DNA of 64,000 nucleotides from UBA4416 sp040389965 (GCA_040389965.1 JAZJZF010000021.1:62001-126000), one strand, 5' to 3'. Positions 50,077 through 58,777 are shown, counted from the stretch's first letter. Notes: generated by a model from the sequence alone, not told the origin. Numbers and translations are program-made.

Positions 50077-51411
50077 ATGAAACGTTTTTTTGAAACCCTC
50101 CGGAACATCTGGAAGATAGAAGAGCTAAAGCAAAGGATTTTAACAACCCTTGGCCTTATCTTGATCTATCGTTTGGGTTCTTATGTTGTATTGCCAGGTA
50201 TTGATACCGAAGTATTGGCAAGAGCAAATGAAAACTCCAATGATGGAGGGATTATTGCTTTAATCAATGCTTTTGCCGGTGGTGCATTCTCAAGAGCTTC
50301 TATTTTTGGACTGGGTATTATGCCTTATATTACGGCTTCCATTATTATCCAGTTATTGGGTATGGCAGTTCCGTATTTCCAAAAGATGCAGAAAGAAGGA
50401 GAAAGCGGACGTAAAAAAATTAATCAATACACTCGTTTCTTAACAGTTGCAGTTACTGCTGTTCAGGCTCCGGGTTATTTAGCGGCTCAGGTTTACTCTA
50501 AACCGGGTGTTGTAGCTATCGACCACGCATGGTTTGGTATTCAGGCCACTATTATATTAGTAGCAGGTACCATGTTTATCATGTGGCTAGGAGAAAGAAT
50601 AACAGACAAAGGTATTGGTAATGGTATTTCCATCTTAATTATGATTGGTATCATCTCCCGCTTACCTTTCGCTATCACTTCTGAGTTCGGTGCTCGTTTA
50701 CAAAGCGCCGGTGGTGGTTTAATTGTATTCTTATTAGAAATTGTAGCTATTTTACTGATCATTATAAGCTGTATCTTACTGGTTCAGGGTACCCGAAGAG
50801 TTCCTGTGCAGTATGCTAAAAAGATTGTTGGTAATAAACAATATGGTGGTGTTCGTCAGTACTTACCTTTAAAAGTAAACTCTGCAGGTGTAATGCCAAT
50901 CATCTTTGCTCAGGCAATAATGTTCATTCCTAATGCTATTGCTAACTTTAATGGTGGTTCAGGCGGTATCTTTGCAGAAAGATACGGATTTTGGTACAAC
51001 TTTATTTTCGCAGTATTAATCATTGCTTTTACGTACTTTTATACAGCAATTATGATCAACCCTAACCAGTTGGCAGATGATATGAAACGTAACGGAGGCT
51101 TTGTACCGGGTGTGAAACCGGGAAAAACAACTGCTGAGTTTATTGATCAGGTTATGTCGCGTATTACCCTACCGGGAGCTATTTTCCTGGCATTTATTGC
51201 GGTAATGCCTTCATTTGCTAATAAATTGGGAATTAACAGTTCATTTGCTGATTTCTTTGGAGGAACGTCATTATTAATCCTTGTAGGTGTTGTATTGGAT
51301 ACTTTACAACAAATTGAGACATATTTACTGAACCGCCACTATGATGGATTGATGCAGAACGGCAGAATAAAAGGCCGTACAAGCAATCAAATGACCATGC
51401 AACAGGCTTAA
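50077..51411 (+). CDS. secY: Preprotein translocase subunit SecY
   Basis: 444 residues with ten membrane helices, the channel of the Sec translocon. The first helix (LGLILIYRLGSYVVLPGID), the plug region with AGGAFSRASIFGLGIMPYI, and the cytoplasmic loops with QGTRRVPVQYAKK and MKRNGGFVPGVKPG are typical. Eight bp before infA; adk and map, often found between them in other phyla, are absent. Confidence 0.98.
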   Translation: MKRFFETLRNIWKIEELKQRILTTLGLILIYRLGSYVVLPGIDTEVLARANENSNDGGIIALINAFAGGAFSRASIFGLGIMPYITASIIIQLLGMAVPYFQKMQKEGESGRKKINQYTRFLTVAVTAVQAPGYLAAQVYSKPGVVAIDHAWFGIQATIILVAGTMFIMWLGERITDKGIGNGISILIMIGIISRLPFAITSEFGARLQSAGGGLIVFLLEIVAILLIIISCILLVQGTRRVPVQYAKKIVGNKQYGGVRQYLPLKVNSAGVMPIIFAQAIMFIPNAIANFNGGSGGIFAERYGFWYNFIFAVLIIAFTYFYTAIMINPNQLADDMKRNGGFVPGVKPGKTTAEFIDQVMSRITLPGAIFLAFIAVMPSFANKLGINSSFADFFGGTSLLILVGVVLDTLQQIETYLLNRHYDGLMQNGRIKGRTSNQMTMQQA

Positions 51412-51419
51412 ATAAACGA

Positions 51420-51638
51420 ATGGCGAAACAAGCAAATATAGAACTAGACGGTACAATTGTAGAATCTCTCAGCAACGCAATGTTTAGAGTTGAATTAGAG
51501 AACGGACACATCGTTATTGCACATATTTCCGGAAAAATGAGGATGCATTACATTAAAATCCTTACCGGTGATAAAGTAAAACTGGAAATGAGCCCCTACG
51601 ATCTAACAAAAGGTAGAATAACATACAGATACAAATAA
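51420..51638 (+). CDS. infA: Translation initiation factor IF-1
   Basis: 72 residues, exact family length, one S1-like OB fold. MAKQANIELDGTIVESLSN, MFRVELENGHIVIAHISGKMR and YDLTKGRITYRYK are the conserved parts. It blocks the A site during initiation. Confidence 0.98.
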   Translation: MAKQANIELDGTIVESLSNAMFRVELENGHIVIAHISGKMRMHYIKILTGDKVKLEMSPYDLTKGRITYRYK

Positions 51639-51665
51639 CAATAAGAATTTTAACAATTAAAAGAA

Positions 51666-51782
51666 ATGAAAGTTAGAGCATCCATAAAAAAGAGAAGCGT
51701 TGATTGCAAAATCGTTCGCCGTAAAGGAAAGTTGTATATAATCAACAAAAAAAACCCAAAGTTTAAACAAAGACAAAAATAA
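51666..51782 (+). CDS. rpmJ: 50S ribosomal protein L36, zinc-ligand-free form
   Basis: A 38-residue frame read directly: ATG at 51666, TAA at 51780-51782. The product begins MKVRASIKKRSVDCKIVRRK and ends NPKFKQRQK. Of the four zinc ligands of classical L36 only C14 remains; the others are Ser, Asn and Phe. It is therefore the C-minus form, in line with S14. Confidence 0.96.
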   Translation: MKVRASIKKRSVDCKIVRRKGKLYIINKKNPKFKQRQK

Positions 51783-51823
51783 TTTCGTATTTTCGCGAAC
51801 TTTTAAAACCAAGTATATAAATA

Positions 51824-52201
51824 ATGGCACGTATTGCAGGTATAGATTTACCAAAAAATAAAAGAGGAGAGATAGGATTAACCTACATTTTTGGTATTGG
51901 ACGTAGCAGAGCTCAACGTATTTTAACAGAAGCTGGCATTGACTTTAATAAAAAAGTAAATGAGTGGAATGATGATGAGCAAAATGCTATCCGTAAAATT
52001 GTTAATGACAATTTTAAAGTAGAAGGTGGACTTCGTTCAGAAGTTGCTTTAAATATCAAACGTTTAACCGATATCGGATCTTACAGAGGCATACGTCACC
52101 GTAATGGTTTGCCTGTTCGTGGACAACGTACAAAAACGAACTCGCGTACTCGTAAGGGTAAACGTAAAACAGTTGCAAACAAGAAAAAAGTTACCAAGTA
52201 A
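51824..52201 (+). CDS. rpsM: 30S ribosomal protein S13
   Basis: 125 residues. MARIAGIDLPKNKRGEIGLTYIFGIGRSRA and the C-terminal GIRHRNGLPVRGQRTKTNSRTRKG are typical. S13 forms the head bridges to the 50S subunit and touches P-site tRNA. A degenerate -7-like TATTTTCG lies at 51789-51796, too weak to call an internal promoter. Confidence 0.97.
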   Translation: MARIAGIDLPKNKRGEIGLTYIFGIGRSRAQRILTEAGIDFNKKVNEWNDDEQNAIRKIVNDNFKVEGGLRSEVALNIKRLTDIGSYRGIRHRNGLPVRGQRTKTNSRTRKGKRKTVANKKKVTK

Positions 52202-52226
52202 TAAATAATATAAGCATTTCATAAAA

Positions 52227-52637
52227 ATGGCTAAACAACAATCATCAGTAGCAGCTGCAAAAGCTAATGCTAAGAAAAGAGTAGTAAAGGTAGAAGCAGT
52301 TGGAGAAGCTCACTTGAACGCTACTTTCAATAACATCATCATCTCTTTAACTAATAGTGCAGGACAGGTAATTTCTTGGTCAAGTGCTGGTAAAATGGGA
52401 TTCCGCGGTTCTAAAAAGAACACGCCTTATGCAGCTCAATTAGCTGCAGCAGATTGCTCTAAAGTAGCTGCTGACTTAGGTTTACGTAAAGTTAAAGTTT
52501 ACGTAAAAGGTCCTGGTGCAGGAAGAGAATCAGCTATCAGAACGATTGCTACTTCAGGAATTGAAGTAACGGAGATAGTAGATATCACTCCTATGCCACA
52601 CAATGGTTGTCGTCCTCCAAAACGTCGTCGTTGCTAA
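52227..52637 (+). CDS. rpsK: 30S ribosomal protein S11
   Basis: 136 residues. The N-terminal 18 residues are Ala/Lys-rich; the core has HLNATFNNIIISLTNSAGQV and KKNTPYAAQLAA, and the end MPHNGCRPPKRRRC. The Asn of HNGC is an isoaspartate site in other bacteria. S11 forms the platform with S6/S18. A 67-bp gap without strong structure precedes rpsD. Confidence 0.98.
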   Translation: MAKQQSSVAAAKANAKKRVVKVEAVGEAHLNATFNNIIISLTNSAGQVISWSSAGKMGFRGSKKNTPYAAQLAAADCSKVAADLGLRKVKVYVKGPGAGRESAIRTIATSGIEVTEIVDITPMPHNGCRPPKRRRC

Positions 52638-52704
52638 TTCCTGATGTGTATCAGCATAAAGCAATAAATAAAGTATAGTAAATAACAGAAATTAATAAAA
52701 TAAA

Positions 52705-53310
52705 ATGGCAAGATATACAGGTCCTAAATCCAAAATTGCAAGAAAATTCAGAGAGCCAATTTTTGGTCCGGATAAAGCATTAGAAAAGAAAAATTACCCT
52801 CCTGGACAACATGGAAATACTAAGAAAAAAGGTAAAAAATCTGAGTATGCTATCCAGTTAATGGAGAAACAAAAAGCAAAATATACATACGGTATTTTAG
52901 AAAAACAATTTGCCAGAACTTTTGACAGAGCTGCTCGTGCGCATGGTATTACAGGTGAAGTATTATTACAATTAATCGAGTCACGTTTAGATAACGTTGT
53001 TTACCGTTTAGGAATTGCTCCTTCTCGTAGAGCTGCACGTCAGTTAGTTTCACACACACACATTACCGTTAATGGTAACGTTGTAAACATTCCTTCTTAT
53101 ACATTAAAAGCAGGAGATGTTATTGGTGTACGTGCAAAATCACAAGCTTTAGAGGCTATCACTGATTCTTTATCAGGTTCCGTTAACAAATACTCATGGT
53201 TAGATTTTGATAAATCTACTTTCACAGGAAAATTCATTTCTGTACCTGAGCGTTCTCAGATTCCTGAAAACATTAAAGAACAGCTGATCGTAGAGTTGTA
53301 CTCTAAATAA
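52705..53310 (+). CDS. rpsD: 30S ribosomal protein S4
   Basis: 201 residues. MARYTGPKSKIARKFREP at the start, and an S4 RNA-binding domain (about 90-155) with RLDNVVYRLGIAPSRRAARQ and HITVNGNVVNIPSY. S4 nucleates 30S assembly and in E. coli represses the alpha operon. No zinc motif at the N-terminus. Confidence 0.98.
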   Translation: MARYTGPKSKIARKFREPIFGPDKALEKKNYPPGQHGNTKKKGKKSEYAIQLMEKQKAKYTYGILEKQFARTFDRAARAHGITGEVLLQLIESRLDNVVYRLGIAPSRRAARQLVSHTHITVNGNVVNIPSYTLKAGDVIGVRAKSQALEAITDSLSGSVNKYSWLDFDKSTFTGKFISVPERSQIPENIKEQLIVELYSK

Positions 53311-53349
53311 TAGTTTAGCAAATTAGTTTTTAACCTATAAATTAATAAA

Positions 53350-54342
53350 ATGGCAATATTAAATTTCGTAAAACCAGATAAGGTTGTTATGATTAACTCT
53401 ACCGAAACTGAAGGGCAATTTGAATTCCGTCCCTTAGAACCAGGATTTGGTATCACTATAGGTAACTCATTACGTCGTATTTTATTATCTTCATTAGAAG
53501 GACACGCTATTACAAGTGTACGAATTGAAGGTGTTGATCACGAATTCTCAACCATTAAAGGTGTTGTAGAAGACGTTACTGAAATAATTTTAAATTTAAA
53601 ACAAGTTCGTTTTAAAAAACAATTAGATAACCATGATGTAGAAAAAATCGTAATCCATTTTTCCGGAAACGAAAAATTTACTGCCGGTGAAATTGGAAAA
53701 TTTGCAAATGGTTTTCAGATTTTAAATCCTGATTTGGTTATTTTTAACTGCGAAAGCAATGTAAAATTAAAAATCGAATTAACGATTGATAAAGGACGCG
53801 GATACGTTCCTGCAGAAGAAAACAAAACTAATTCTGCACCTCAGGGAACTATTTTCATTGACTCTATTTATACGCCAATTAAAAACGTAAAATATACCAT
53901 TGAAAACTACCGTGTAGAACAAAAAACAGATTACGAAAAATTAATTTTAGATATCGTTTCTGATGGGTCTATCCACCCGAAAGAAGCTTTAAAAGAGGCT
54001 GCTAAAATTTTAATTTACCATTTCATGTTGTTCTCTGATGAGAAAATTACATTGGATTCTGAAGAGAAAAAATCTGAAGAAGAATTTGACGAAACATCAT
54101 TACACATGCGCCAGTTACTAAAAACTAAACTGGTTGATATGGATCTTTCTGTTCGTGCTTTAAATTGCTTAAAAGCAGCAGACGTTGAAACATTAGGAGA
54201 ACTGGTTTCTTTCAATAAAAATGACCTTTTAAAATTCCGTAATTTTGGTAAAAAATCTTTAACTGAGCTCGAAGATTTAGTATCAACCAAAGGTCTTCAG
54301 TTTGGAATGAACGTAGTAAAATATAAATTAGATAAAGATTAA
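53350..54342 (+). CDS. rpoA: RNA polymerase alpha subunit
   Basis: 330 residues. The N-terminal assembly domain has LEPGFGITIGNSLRRILLSS and EGVDHEFSTIKGV; an acidic linker (about 235-255, SEEKKSEEEFDE) leads to the C-terminal domain with VRALNCLKAADVETLGELV and FRNFGKKSLTELE, which contacts upstream DNA and activators. A 98-bp gap with a repeat hairpin separates it from rplQ. Confidence 0.98.
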   Translation: MAILNFVKPDKVVMINSTETEGQFEFRPLEPGFGITIGNSLRRILLSSLEGHAITSVRIEGVDHEFSTIKGVVEDVTEIILNLKQVRFKKQLDNHDVEKIVIHFSGNEKFTAGEIGKFANGFQILNPDLVIFNCESNVKLKIELTIDKGRGYVPAEENKTNSAPQGTIFIDSIYTPIKNVKYTIENYRVEQKTDYEKLILDIVSDGSIHPKEALKEAAKILIYHFMLFSDEKITLDSEEKKSEEEFDETSLHMRQLLKTKLVDMDLSVRALNCLKAADVETLGELVSFNKNDLLKFRNFGKKSLTELEDLVSTKGLQFGMNVVKYKLDKD

Positions 54343-54360
54343 ATGTAGTTTAAAAGTTAA

Positions 54361-54425
54361 GAAGGTTGGAAAGTTAAAAGATTAAACACCAAAACTTTCA
54401 AAACCTTTCAACTTTCAGAACCTTC
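54361..54425. repeat. Imperfect inverted repeat built from TTTCAAC-like heptamers, between rpoA and rplQ
   Basis: GAAGGTTGGAAAGTT (54361-54375) is complementary to AACTTTCAGAACCTTC (54410-54425) apart from one small mismatch/bulge. The right side contains several short units of the kind ACTTTCA / CCTTTCAA / CCTTCAA. Such AACTTTCAACTTTC-like patterns recur between genes in some Bacteroidota genomes. It lies in an operon without a T run. Confidence 0.6.
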
Positions 54426-54440
54426 AAAACAAAAAAGAAA

Positions 54441-54920
54441 ATGAGACACGGAGATAAAATAAATAATTTAGGTAGAACACACTCTCACCGTAAAGCATTA
54501 ATGAGTAACATGGCTTGTTCATTAATCGAACACAAACGTATTTTCACGACTTTGGCTAAAGCTAAAGCATTAAGAACTTATGTTGAACCAATCATTAACA
54601 GAAGTAAAGATGATTCTACTCATAGCCGTAGAACAGTTTTCTCTTACCTAAAAAGCAAAGAGATTGTAACAATGTTGTTTAAAGATGTTGCTGTAAAAGT
54701 GGCTGAAAGAAACGGTGGTTACACTCGTATCATCAAAACAGGAAACCGTTTAGGTGATGCTGCTGAAATGGCGTTAATTGAATTAGTTGATTTCAACGAA
54801 ATTTATTCTAACGGTAAAGCTACTACAACTGAAAAAGCTAAAACGACTCGTCGTAGCCGTGCTAAAAAAACAACTACTAAAGCTGAAGGTACTGAAACCA
54901 AAGCTGAAGAAGGAGAATAA
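54441..54920 (+). CDS. rplQ: 50S ribosomal protein L17
   Basis: 159 residues. MRHGDKINNLGRTHSHRKALMSNM (start) and GNRLGDAAEMALIELVD are diagnostic. A Thr/Lys/Glu-rich tail (about 122-159) exceeds E. coli L17 (127 residues); such tails are common in this phylum. Last gene of the cluster, followed by a strong terminator. Confidence 0.97.
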   Translation: MRHGDKINNLGRTHSHRKALMSNMACSLIEHKRIFTTLAKAKALRTYVEPIINRSKDDSTHSRRTVFSYLKSKEIVTMLFKDVAVKVAERNGGYTRIIKTGNRLGDAAEMALIELVDFNEIYSNGKATTTEKAKTTRRSRAKKTTTKAEGTETKAEEGE

Positions 54921-54936
54921 TTAATACATTCATTTT

Positions 54937-54973
54937 AAAAGCTCATTCGCTAACCCGAATGAGCTTTTTTTTT
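54937..54973 (+). terminator. Rho-independent terminator ending the ribosomal cluster
   Basis: GCTCATTCG (54941-54949) pairs with CGAATGAGC (54956-54964), flanked by AAAA and nine T. Loop 6 nt. Confidence 0.94.
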
Positions 54974-54992
54974 GCCCCCTGCTCTACTATCG

Positions 54993-55023
54993 TTTGCAGA
55001 TATTATTCAAAATTGTATATTTG
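54993..55023 (+). promoter_or_regulatory. Canonical promoter of the PKD-like lipoprotein gene
   Basis: TTTG (54993-54996), 19-bp spacer, TATATTTG (55016-55023): exact consensus. It starts 20 bp after the ribosomal terminator and about 17 bp before the TTG start codon at 55040. Confidence 0.75.
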
Positions 55024-55039
55024 ATTAAAATAATACCCT

Positions 55040-55615
55040 TTGAAAACACATTTACTTTTTACTTTCGGTCTGGCGCTAAGTTTGTTTTTAAGCGCTTGTC
55101 AAAAAAAACCTGTTGCTTCCTTTACAACTGATAAAGACAGCTATCTGAGGACTCAGCGTGTTTATCTTACCAGCACCTCTACTGATGCTTATTCATTGGT
55201 ATGGATCGTTAAAGGCCCCGAAAGCTATGAAAACAGAAGCTCAGAGCAGTACTTTTCGTTTGATGCAGGTTCTACAGGAAGTTACGAAATAAGCCTCTCA
55301 TGCTATTCAAAAAACGGGAAATTAATCAGCAAAACCAGTAAAACCATCAATGTGCTTTCAAGCGAAGGCAGTATTGTATTTTATACCAATACTGCCGGAT
55401 CAGGCTATCAGATTTATCAAAACGGTACTTATATTGGAAACTTTGTTGGTACATTCTTCAGCGTACCCAATTGCGGAGCTACAGGTGCAGTTACTTACGG
55501 AGCAAACATCGGGCAATATAGCTTTGATATCACTAATAATTTTTCGGGAACTACAAAAACGTATAACATACAAATAGACGGCGGAGTCTGTAAACCATTT
55601 TTAGTAACATTTTAA
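55040..55615 (+). CDS. Lipoprotein with a PKD-like domain, TTG start
   Basis: 191 residues. The start is TTG; it gives a complete lipoprotein signal with the lipobox FLSAC (C20), and no ATG is available nearby. After the cysteine, residues about 25-110 form a PKD-like beta sandwich (PVASFTTDKDSY to KTINV). The C-terminal 75 residues hold a Gly/Tyr/Asn-rich domain (GSGYQIYQNGTYIGN). Probably attached to the outer membrane facing the periplasm or surface. Function unknown. Eleven bp before the DUF1761 gene. Confidence 0.82.
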   Translation: MKTHLLFTFGLALSLFLSACQKKPVASFTTDKDSYLRTQRVYLTSTSTDAYSLVWIVKGPESYENRSSEQYFSFDAGSTGSYEISLSCYSKNGKLISKTSKTINVLSSEGSIVFYTNTAGSGYQIYQNGTYIGNFVGTFFSVPNCGATGAVTYGANIGQYSFDITNNFSGTTKTYNIQIDGGVCKPFLVTF

Positions 55616-55626
55616 ATCAATAAATT

Positions 55627-56130
55627 ATGCATATCAATTTTTTAGCAGTTTTAGTAGCAGCATTAGTGCCAATGGTAATGGGTTTTATATGGTATAACCC
55701 AAAAGTATTAGGCAAAGCCTGGCAACAGGCAGCCGGTATAAGTGATGACAAAATGAAAGGTGCAAACATGGCTGTTATCTTCGGCGTAAGCTTTGTATTA
55801 AGCTTCTTATTGGCTTTTTTCATGCAACCCGTGGTTATTCATCAGTTTCACATTGCATCCGTATTCTATGATTATCGTGAGCAAATAAAAGACGTAGCCA
55901 CGCCTGAGGGCAGTCTTTTTAAACAGGTAATGGATTTAGTAGGTTCGGGACACCGTACATTTGGTCATGGTGTATTACATGGCGTTATGGGTGGTTTCTT
56001 TATGGCAATGCCAATTCTAGCGACCAACGCTCTGTTTGAACGCAAAGGTTTTAAATATATAGCCATTAATTGTGGCTACTGGATCATCTGTATGGGTATT
56101 ATGGGCGGCATTGTTTCTGCCTGGGTATAA
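55627..56130 (+). CDS. DUF1761 family membrane protein
   Basis: 167 residues with four predicted membrane helices: about 5-22 (LAVLVAALVPMVMGFIWY), 48-68, 115-133 and 145-165. The start MHINFLAVLVAALVPMVMGF and WYNPKVLGKAW match DUF1761, an uncharacterised inner membrane family. A loop between helices two and three carries His-rich HRTFGHGVLHG. Cotranscribed with the lipoprotein gene; 6 bp before the convergent MORN-protein stop. Confidence 0.88.
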   Translation: MHINFLAVLVAALVPMVMGFIWYNPKVLGKAWQQAAGISDDKMKGANMAVIFGVSFVLSFLLAFFMQPVVIHQFHIASVFYDYREQIKDVATPEGSLFKQVMDLVGSGHRTFGHGVLHGVMGGFFMAMPILATNALFERKGFKYIAINCGYWIICMGIMGGIVSAWV

Positions 56131-56136
56131 TACAAA

Positions 56137-57066
56137 CTAAGGTTCAAAAGGCTCAAGCCCCACTCCTGCCCTTCTTTCATTCAAATGGTCCATATCTTCT
56201 ATGGGGTAAGTAACGTATTCGTCTTTTTTGAGAAAATACTGAGTGCCATATAGCTGTTTTTCTCCTTTGGCCACTTTTAGTTTATCAATAAAAAATGCCA
56301 GCGACTTCCAACTAATCTCCTGCTTATCTGCAGCTATTTTAAGGATATTTAAGTGCTTTTCTTTTAGCCATGAAGGTGCAAAGCCCAAAATATAAAACGG
56401 CACCACAGAAACGTCGCCTACAATTAATCTGGAAGGATAACCATAAATAGTCATAATCCTGTCTATTTTCATAAAAGAAAGGCTATCGCTGAGCTTTAAT
56501 TCATTTTTAAACACAATTTGCCTGAGTGTATTTCTCTTATTGGCATTAATACTATCCGTAAGCCGAACGTTATTATTGGTAAACTCTTTATCTATCTTAT
56601 GAAGTGCCTCAATCAATGAATCATTGGTTTTATTATTCTTATCTGTATAAACCGTTTTTAATAGTTCTCCGTTCTTATAAAAATAATATTTTATCAATTC
56701 GCCTTCTTCATTATAGGCCTTCCATTTCCCGTAAAAATAATAATGGATTCTATCCGGCAGATTTTCCAATCTTGCCTGCCCCTGCATTCGGGTTATTCCG
56801 TTTGCATAATAAAATGTTGTTTTTAATTTTTTAAAGCGATTGATTTCTCTTCTATCAATTACGCCATCATTATTATAAAAATAAGCTCTTCCTATTGGTC
56901 TTCCATTTCTGAACCGTCCTTCAAACGATTTTATTTTTTTAGCAGAATCCATATAAGTGGCCCATTTACCGGTTCTTTTGCCTTGTTTATTAAGACGATT
57001 AGGAGTCTGACTAAATAACACAACGTAGTTCAGTACTAAAAGCAATATGGTAAGCCAAGGTTTCAT
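56137..57066 (-). CDS. Secreted MORN-repeat protein with DUF6624-like C-terminus
   Basis: 309 residues. A signal peptide (1-20, ending LFSQ) precedes MORN-variant repeats (about 25-135), recognised by G-K/R-x-G-x-W and YYxNGxL patterns such as KRTGKWATY and FYKNGELLKTVY. Residues about 190-309 resemble the DUF6624 domain: a DRIMTIYGYPSR segment, a central helix, and the closing NERRAGVGLEPF. The role is unknown; such proteins are common in Bacteroidota. A perfect 14-bp palindrome (57073-57086) lies just before its start. Confidence 0.83.
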   Translation of the reverse strand: MKPWLTILLLVLNYVVLFSQTPNRLNKQGKRTGKWATYMDSAKKIKSFEGRFRNGRPIGRAYFYNNDGVIDRREINRFKKLKTTFYYANGITRMQGQARLENLPDRIHYYFYGKWKAYNEEGELIKYYFYKNGELLKTVYTDKNNKTNDSLIEALHKIDKEFTNNNVRLTDSINANKRNTLRQIVFKNELKLSDSLSFMKIDRIMTIYGYPSRLIVGDVSVVPFYILGFAPSWLKEKHLNILKIAADKQEISWKSLAFFIDKLKVAKGEKQLYGTQYFLKKDEYVTYPIEDMDHLNERRAGVGLEPFEP

Positions 57067-57339
57067 TACTTTACTTTTATAAAAGTATTTGTTTAATCAT
57101 TGCCCTTTTTCTTACTCTTTAAAGAATAGCCTTAGTACGTATAGGATTTCGTATAGAATAAAAATAATGACCATAGAAGAATGGTATTTTTTATTATTGG
57201 TTTGCATGGCAATTAAGCACAACATAAAATGTGAAATATTACGCAAAGGGTTTACCTTTCATAAACTTAAATAGCAAAAAACGGTTTAGTCGCACTAATT
57301 GCTAAATTAAATAAAAACAGCTTACCGTTAAAATTAAGT
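57067..57339. other. Intergenic region between two minus-strand genes
   Basis: 273 bp. It holds the palindrome ACTTTTATAAAAGT (57073-57086), which could be an operator for the MORN gene, and a possible small plus-strand frame at 57167-57274. No tRNA, terminator or strong promoter was recognised. Confidence 0.5.
57167..57274 (+). CDS. Possible 35-residue small protein
   Basis: An ATG at 57167 opens a 35-residue frame starting MTIEEWYFLLLVCMAI, with a short hydrophobic helix followed by a basic end (RKGFTFHKLK). It is antisense to no gene and has an A-rich leader, but no promoter or family match supports it. It may be a chance frame. Confidence 0.22.
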   Translation: MTIEEWYFLLLVCMAIKHNIKCEILRKGFTFHKLK

Positions 57340-58131
57340 TTATTGATTTTCAGGCACTTCGATGAGTGTTTTAAAAACGAATGCCGCAGGGCCTTCGAGC
57401 CAAATATTGTAGAATGTATTTTCGAGTACTTTCTCAAATTTTACATTTAAGTTTCCTCCTAATGTTTTTATAGTACAGTTTTTTTTATCAGTACTAAGTC
57501 CTTTAAAACCTGCAACCAGAGCGGCGGCAGTTACTCCTGTACCACACGATAAGGTTTCATTTTCGACACCACGCTCGTAGGTACGAACAAATAATTCGTG
57601 TTCTTTTCTTTCAATAAAATTAACGTTGGTGCCTTCTCCTTTGAAACGGTCGTTATAACGAATCTTTTTCCCTTCAGTAAAAACATCAAAGGTTTCAATG
57701 TCTTTTACAAATTTTACGTAATGCGGCGAACCTGTATTTAAATAAAAATAGTCGTCTCCAACTTCAATATCCCTTACATCGTTCATTTTTAAAGATACGA
57801 TGTCTTCCGTTATTTTTGCCTCATGCATTCCGTCAATAGCCAGGAACTTTGCTTCGGTAGCTATGATGCCTAATTGTTTAGCAAAGGCCGTGATACAACG
57901 TCCTCCGTTGCCACACATGCTACTTTCGTTGCCATCGCTATTAAAATATACCATTTTAAAATCAACGCCTGGTTCCAGCTCAAGTAACATTAAACCATCA
58001 GCACCAATGCCAAAACGCCTGTCACATAACAAGCGGATTTGTTCTATACTTAACGAAATATTTTTTTCACGATTATCAATGATCACAAAATCATTTCCTG
58101 TGCCCTGATATTTGTAGCATTGTAATTGCAT
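57340..58131 (-). CDS. dapF: Diaminopimelate epimerase
   Basis: 263 residues. Turns LL- into meso-diaminopimelate for lysine and peptidoglycan. The two catalytic cysteines are C73 (in SMCGNGGRC) and C196 (in LSCGTGVTAAA). YQGTGNDFVIIDN (8-20) and DGLMLLE complete the match. All catalytic parts are present. Seven bp after the stop of an unknown membrane-anchored protein, which is cotranscribed. Confidence 0.97.
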   Translation of the reverse strand: MQLQCYKYQGTGNDFVIIDNREKNISLSIEQIRLLCDRRFGIGADGLMLLELEPGVDFKMVYFNSDGNESSMCGNGGRCITAFAKQLGIIATEAKFLAIDGMHEAKITEDIVSLKMNDVRDIEVGDDYFYLNTGSPHYVKFVKDIETFDVFTEGKKIRYNDRFKGEGTNVNFIERKEHELFVRTYERGVENETLSCGTGVTAAALVAGFKGLSTDKKNCTIKTLGGNLNVKFEKVLENTFYNIWLEGPAAFVFKTLIEVPENQ

Positions 58132-58138
58132 AAACCGA

Positions 58139-58777
58139 TTAATTTATTTTTGCTAACAATTCTGTGTCGTTTACCAATTCCATAGGCTTAAACTCAGTGC
58201 CAGAAGAAATTTTATACACTACATCATCATTTTTCAGATAGTAGTTATCATCTACTTTATAAATAGTAATGCTGCTAAAATCCGATAAGCCATAAAGTAT
58301 TACCCTGTTACGTGTCATCCTGTAACCTTTAGAATTTAAAGGCGTTTTCCAGAACTCTACGAAAAACATATTAGGGTAATCGGCACTTGTAACACCGGCA
58401 AGCTGGCCTGTTAATGTATCTTTTTTAGATTTCACGTCCAGGTTTATGACTTTAATATTTTTTACAGATAGTAATTCTTCCTGAGCCACATGAATGGCTT
58501 CTTCTTTAAGTAAAGCATCTACTTCGCTGTAGTTAATGTTAGGAGAATTTTTTGTGTTAATTGTTGCCTTATGTTCGTATTCAGTCTTTGCTTTTGCTTC
58601 TTTATTTGTATGGCTATCCTCTGAAACCGTATGCTCCACAATTTTGATATTATCAATAGTGGGTCTGTTTATTTTTTTTATATAGTCGTCGATTTTAAAC
58701 ATAAAAAAAGCCACCCCAACCAACAGGCCGATAGAAACCCCAAAAACAAAGGGAGGTATTTTATATTTAAATTTCAT
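58139..58777 (-). CDS. Membrane-anchored protein of unknown function, upstream of dapF
   Basis: 212 residues. One N-terminal membrane helix (about 10-28, VFGVSIGLLVGVAFFMF), then a charged linker rich in Lys, Glu, Thr and Asn (about 35-80), then a folded domain (about 85-212) with FVEFWKTPLNSKGYRMTRNR and a series of strands. No family recognised. Since it precedes dapF by 7 bp, a cell-wall-related role is possible but unproven. Confidence 0.8.
   Translation of the reverse strand: MKFKYKIPPFVFGVSIGLLVGVAFFMFKIDDYIKKINRPTIDNIKIVEHTVSEDSHTNKEAKAKTEYEHKATINTKNSPNINYSEVDALLKEEAIHVAQEELLSVKNIKVINLDVKSKKDTLTGQLAGVTSADYPNMFFVEFWKTPLNSKGYRMTRNRVILYGLSDFSSITIYKVDDNYYLKNDDVVYKISSGTEFKPMELVNDTELLAKIN

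Noticed and set aside
51780..51823. Internal promoter before rpsM (TATTTTCG)
   Set aside because: The box has a mismatch, there is no good -33 element, and the gap is only 41 bp inside a continuous operon.
57067..57339. tRNA or small RNA gene in the gap
   Set aside because: No cloverleaf, T-loop sequence or terminator was found by eye; only a palindrome and a doubtful 35-codon frame.
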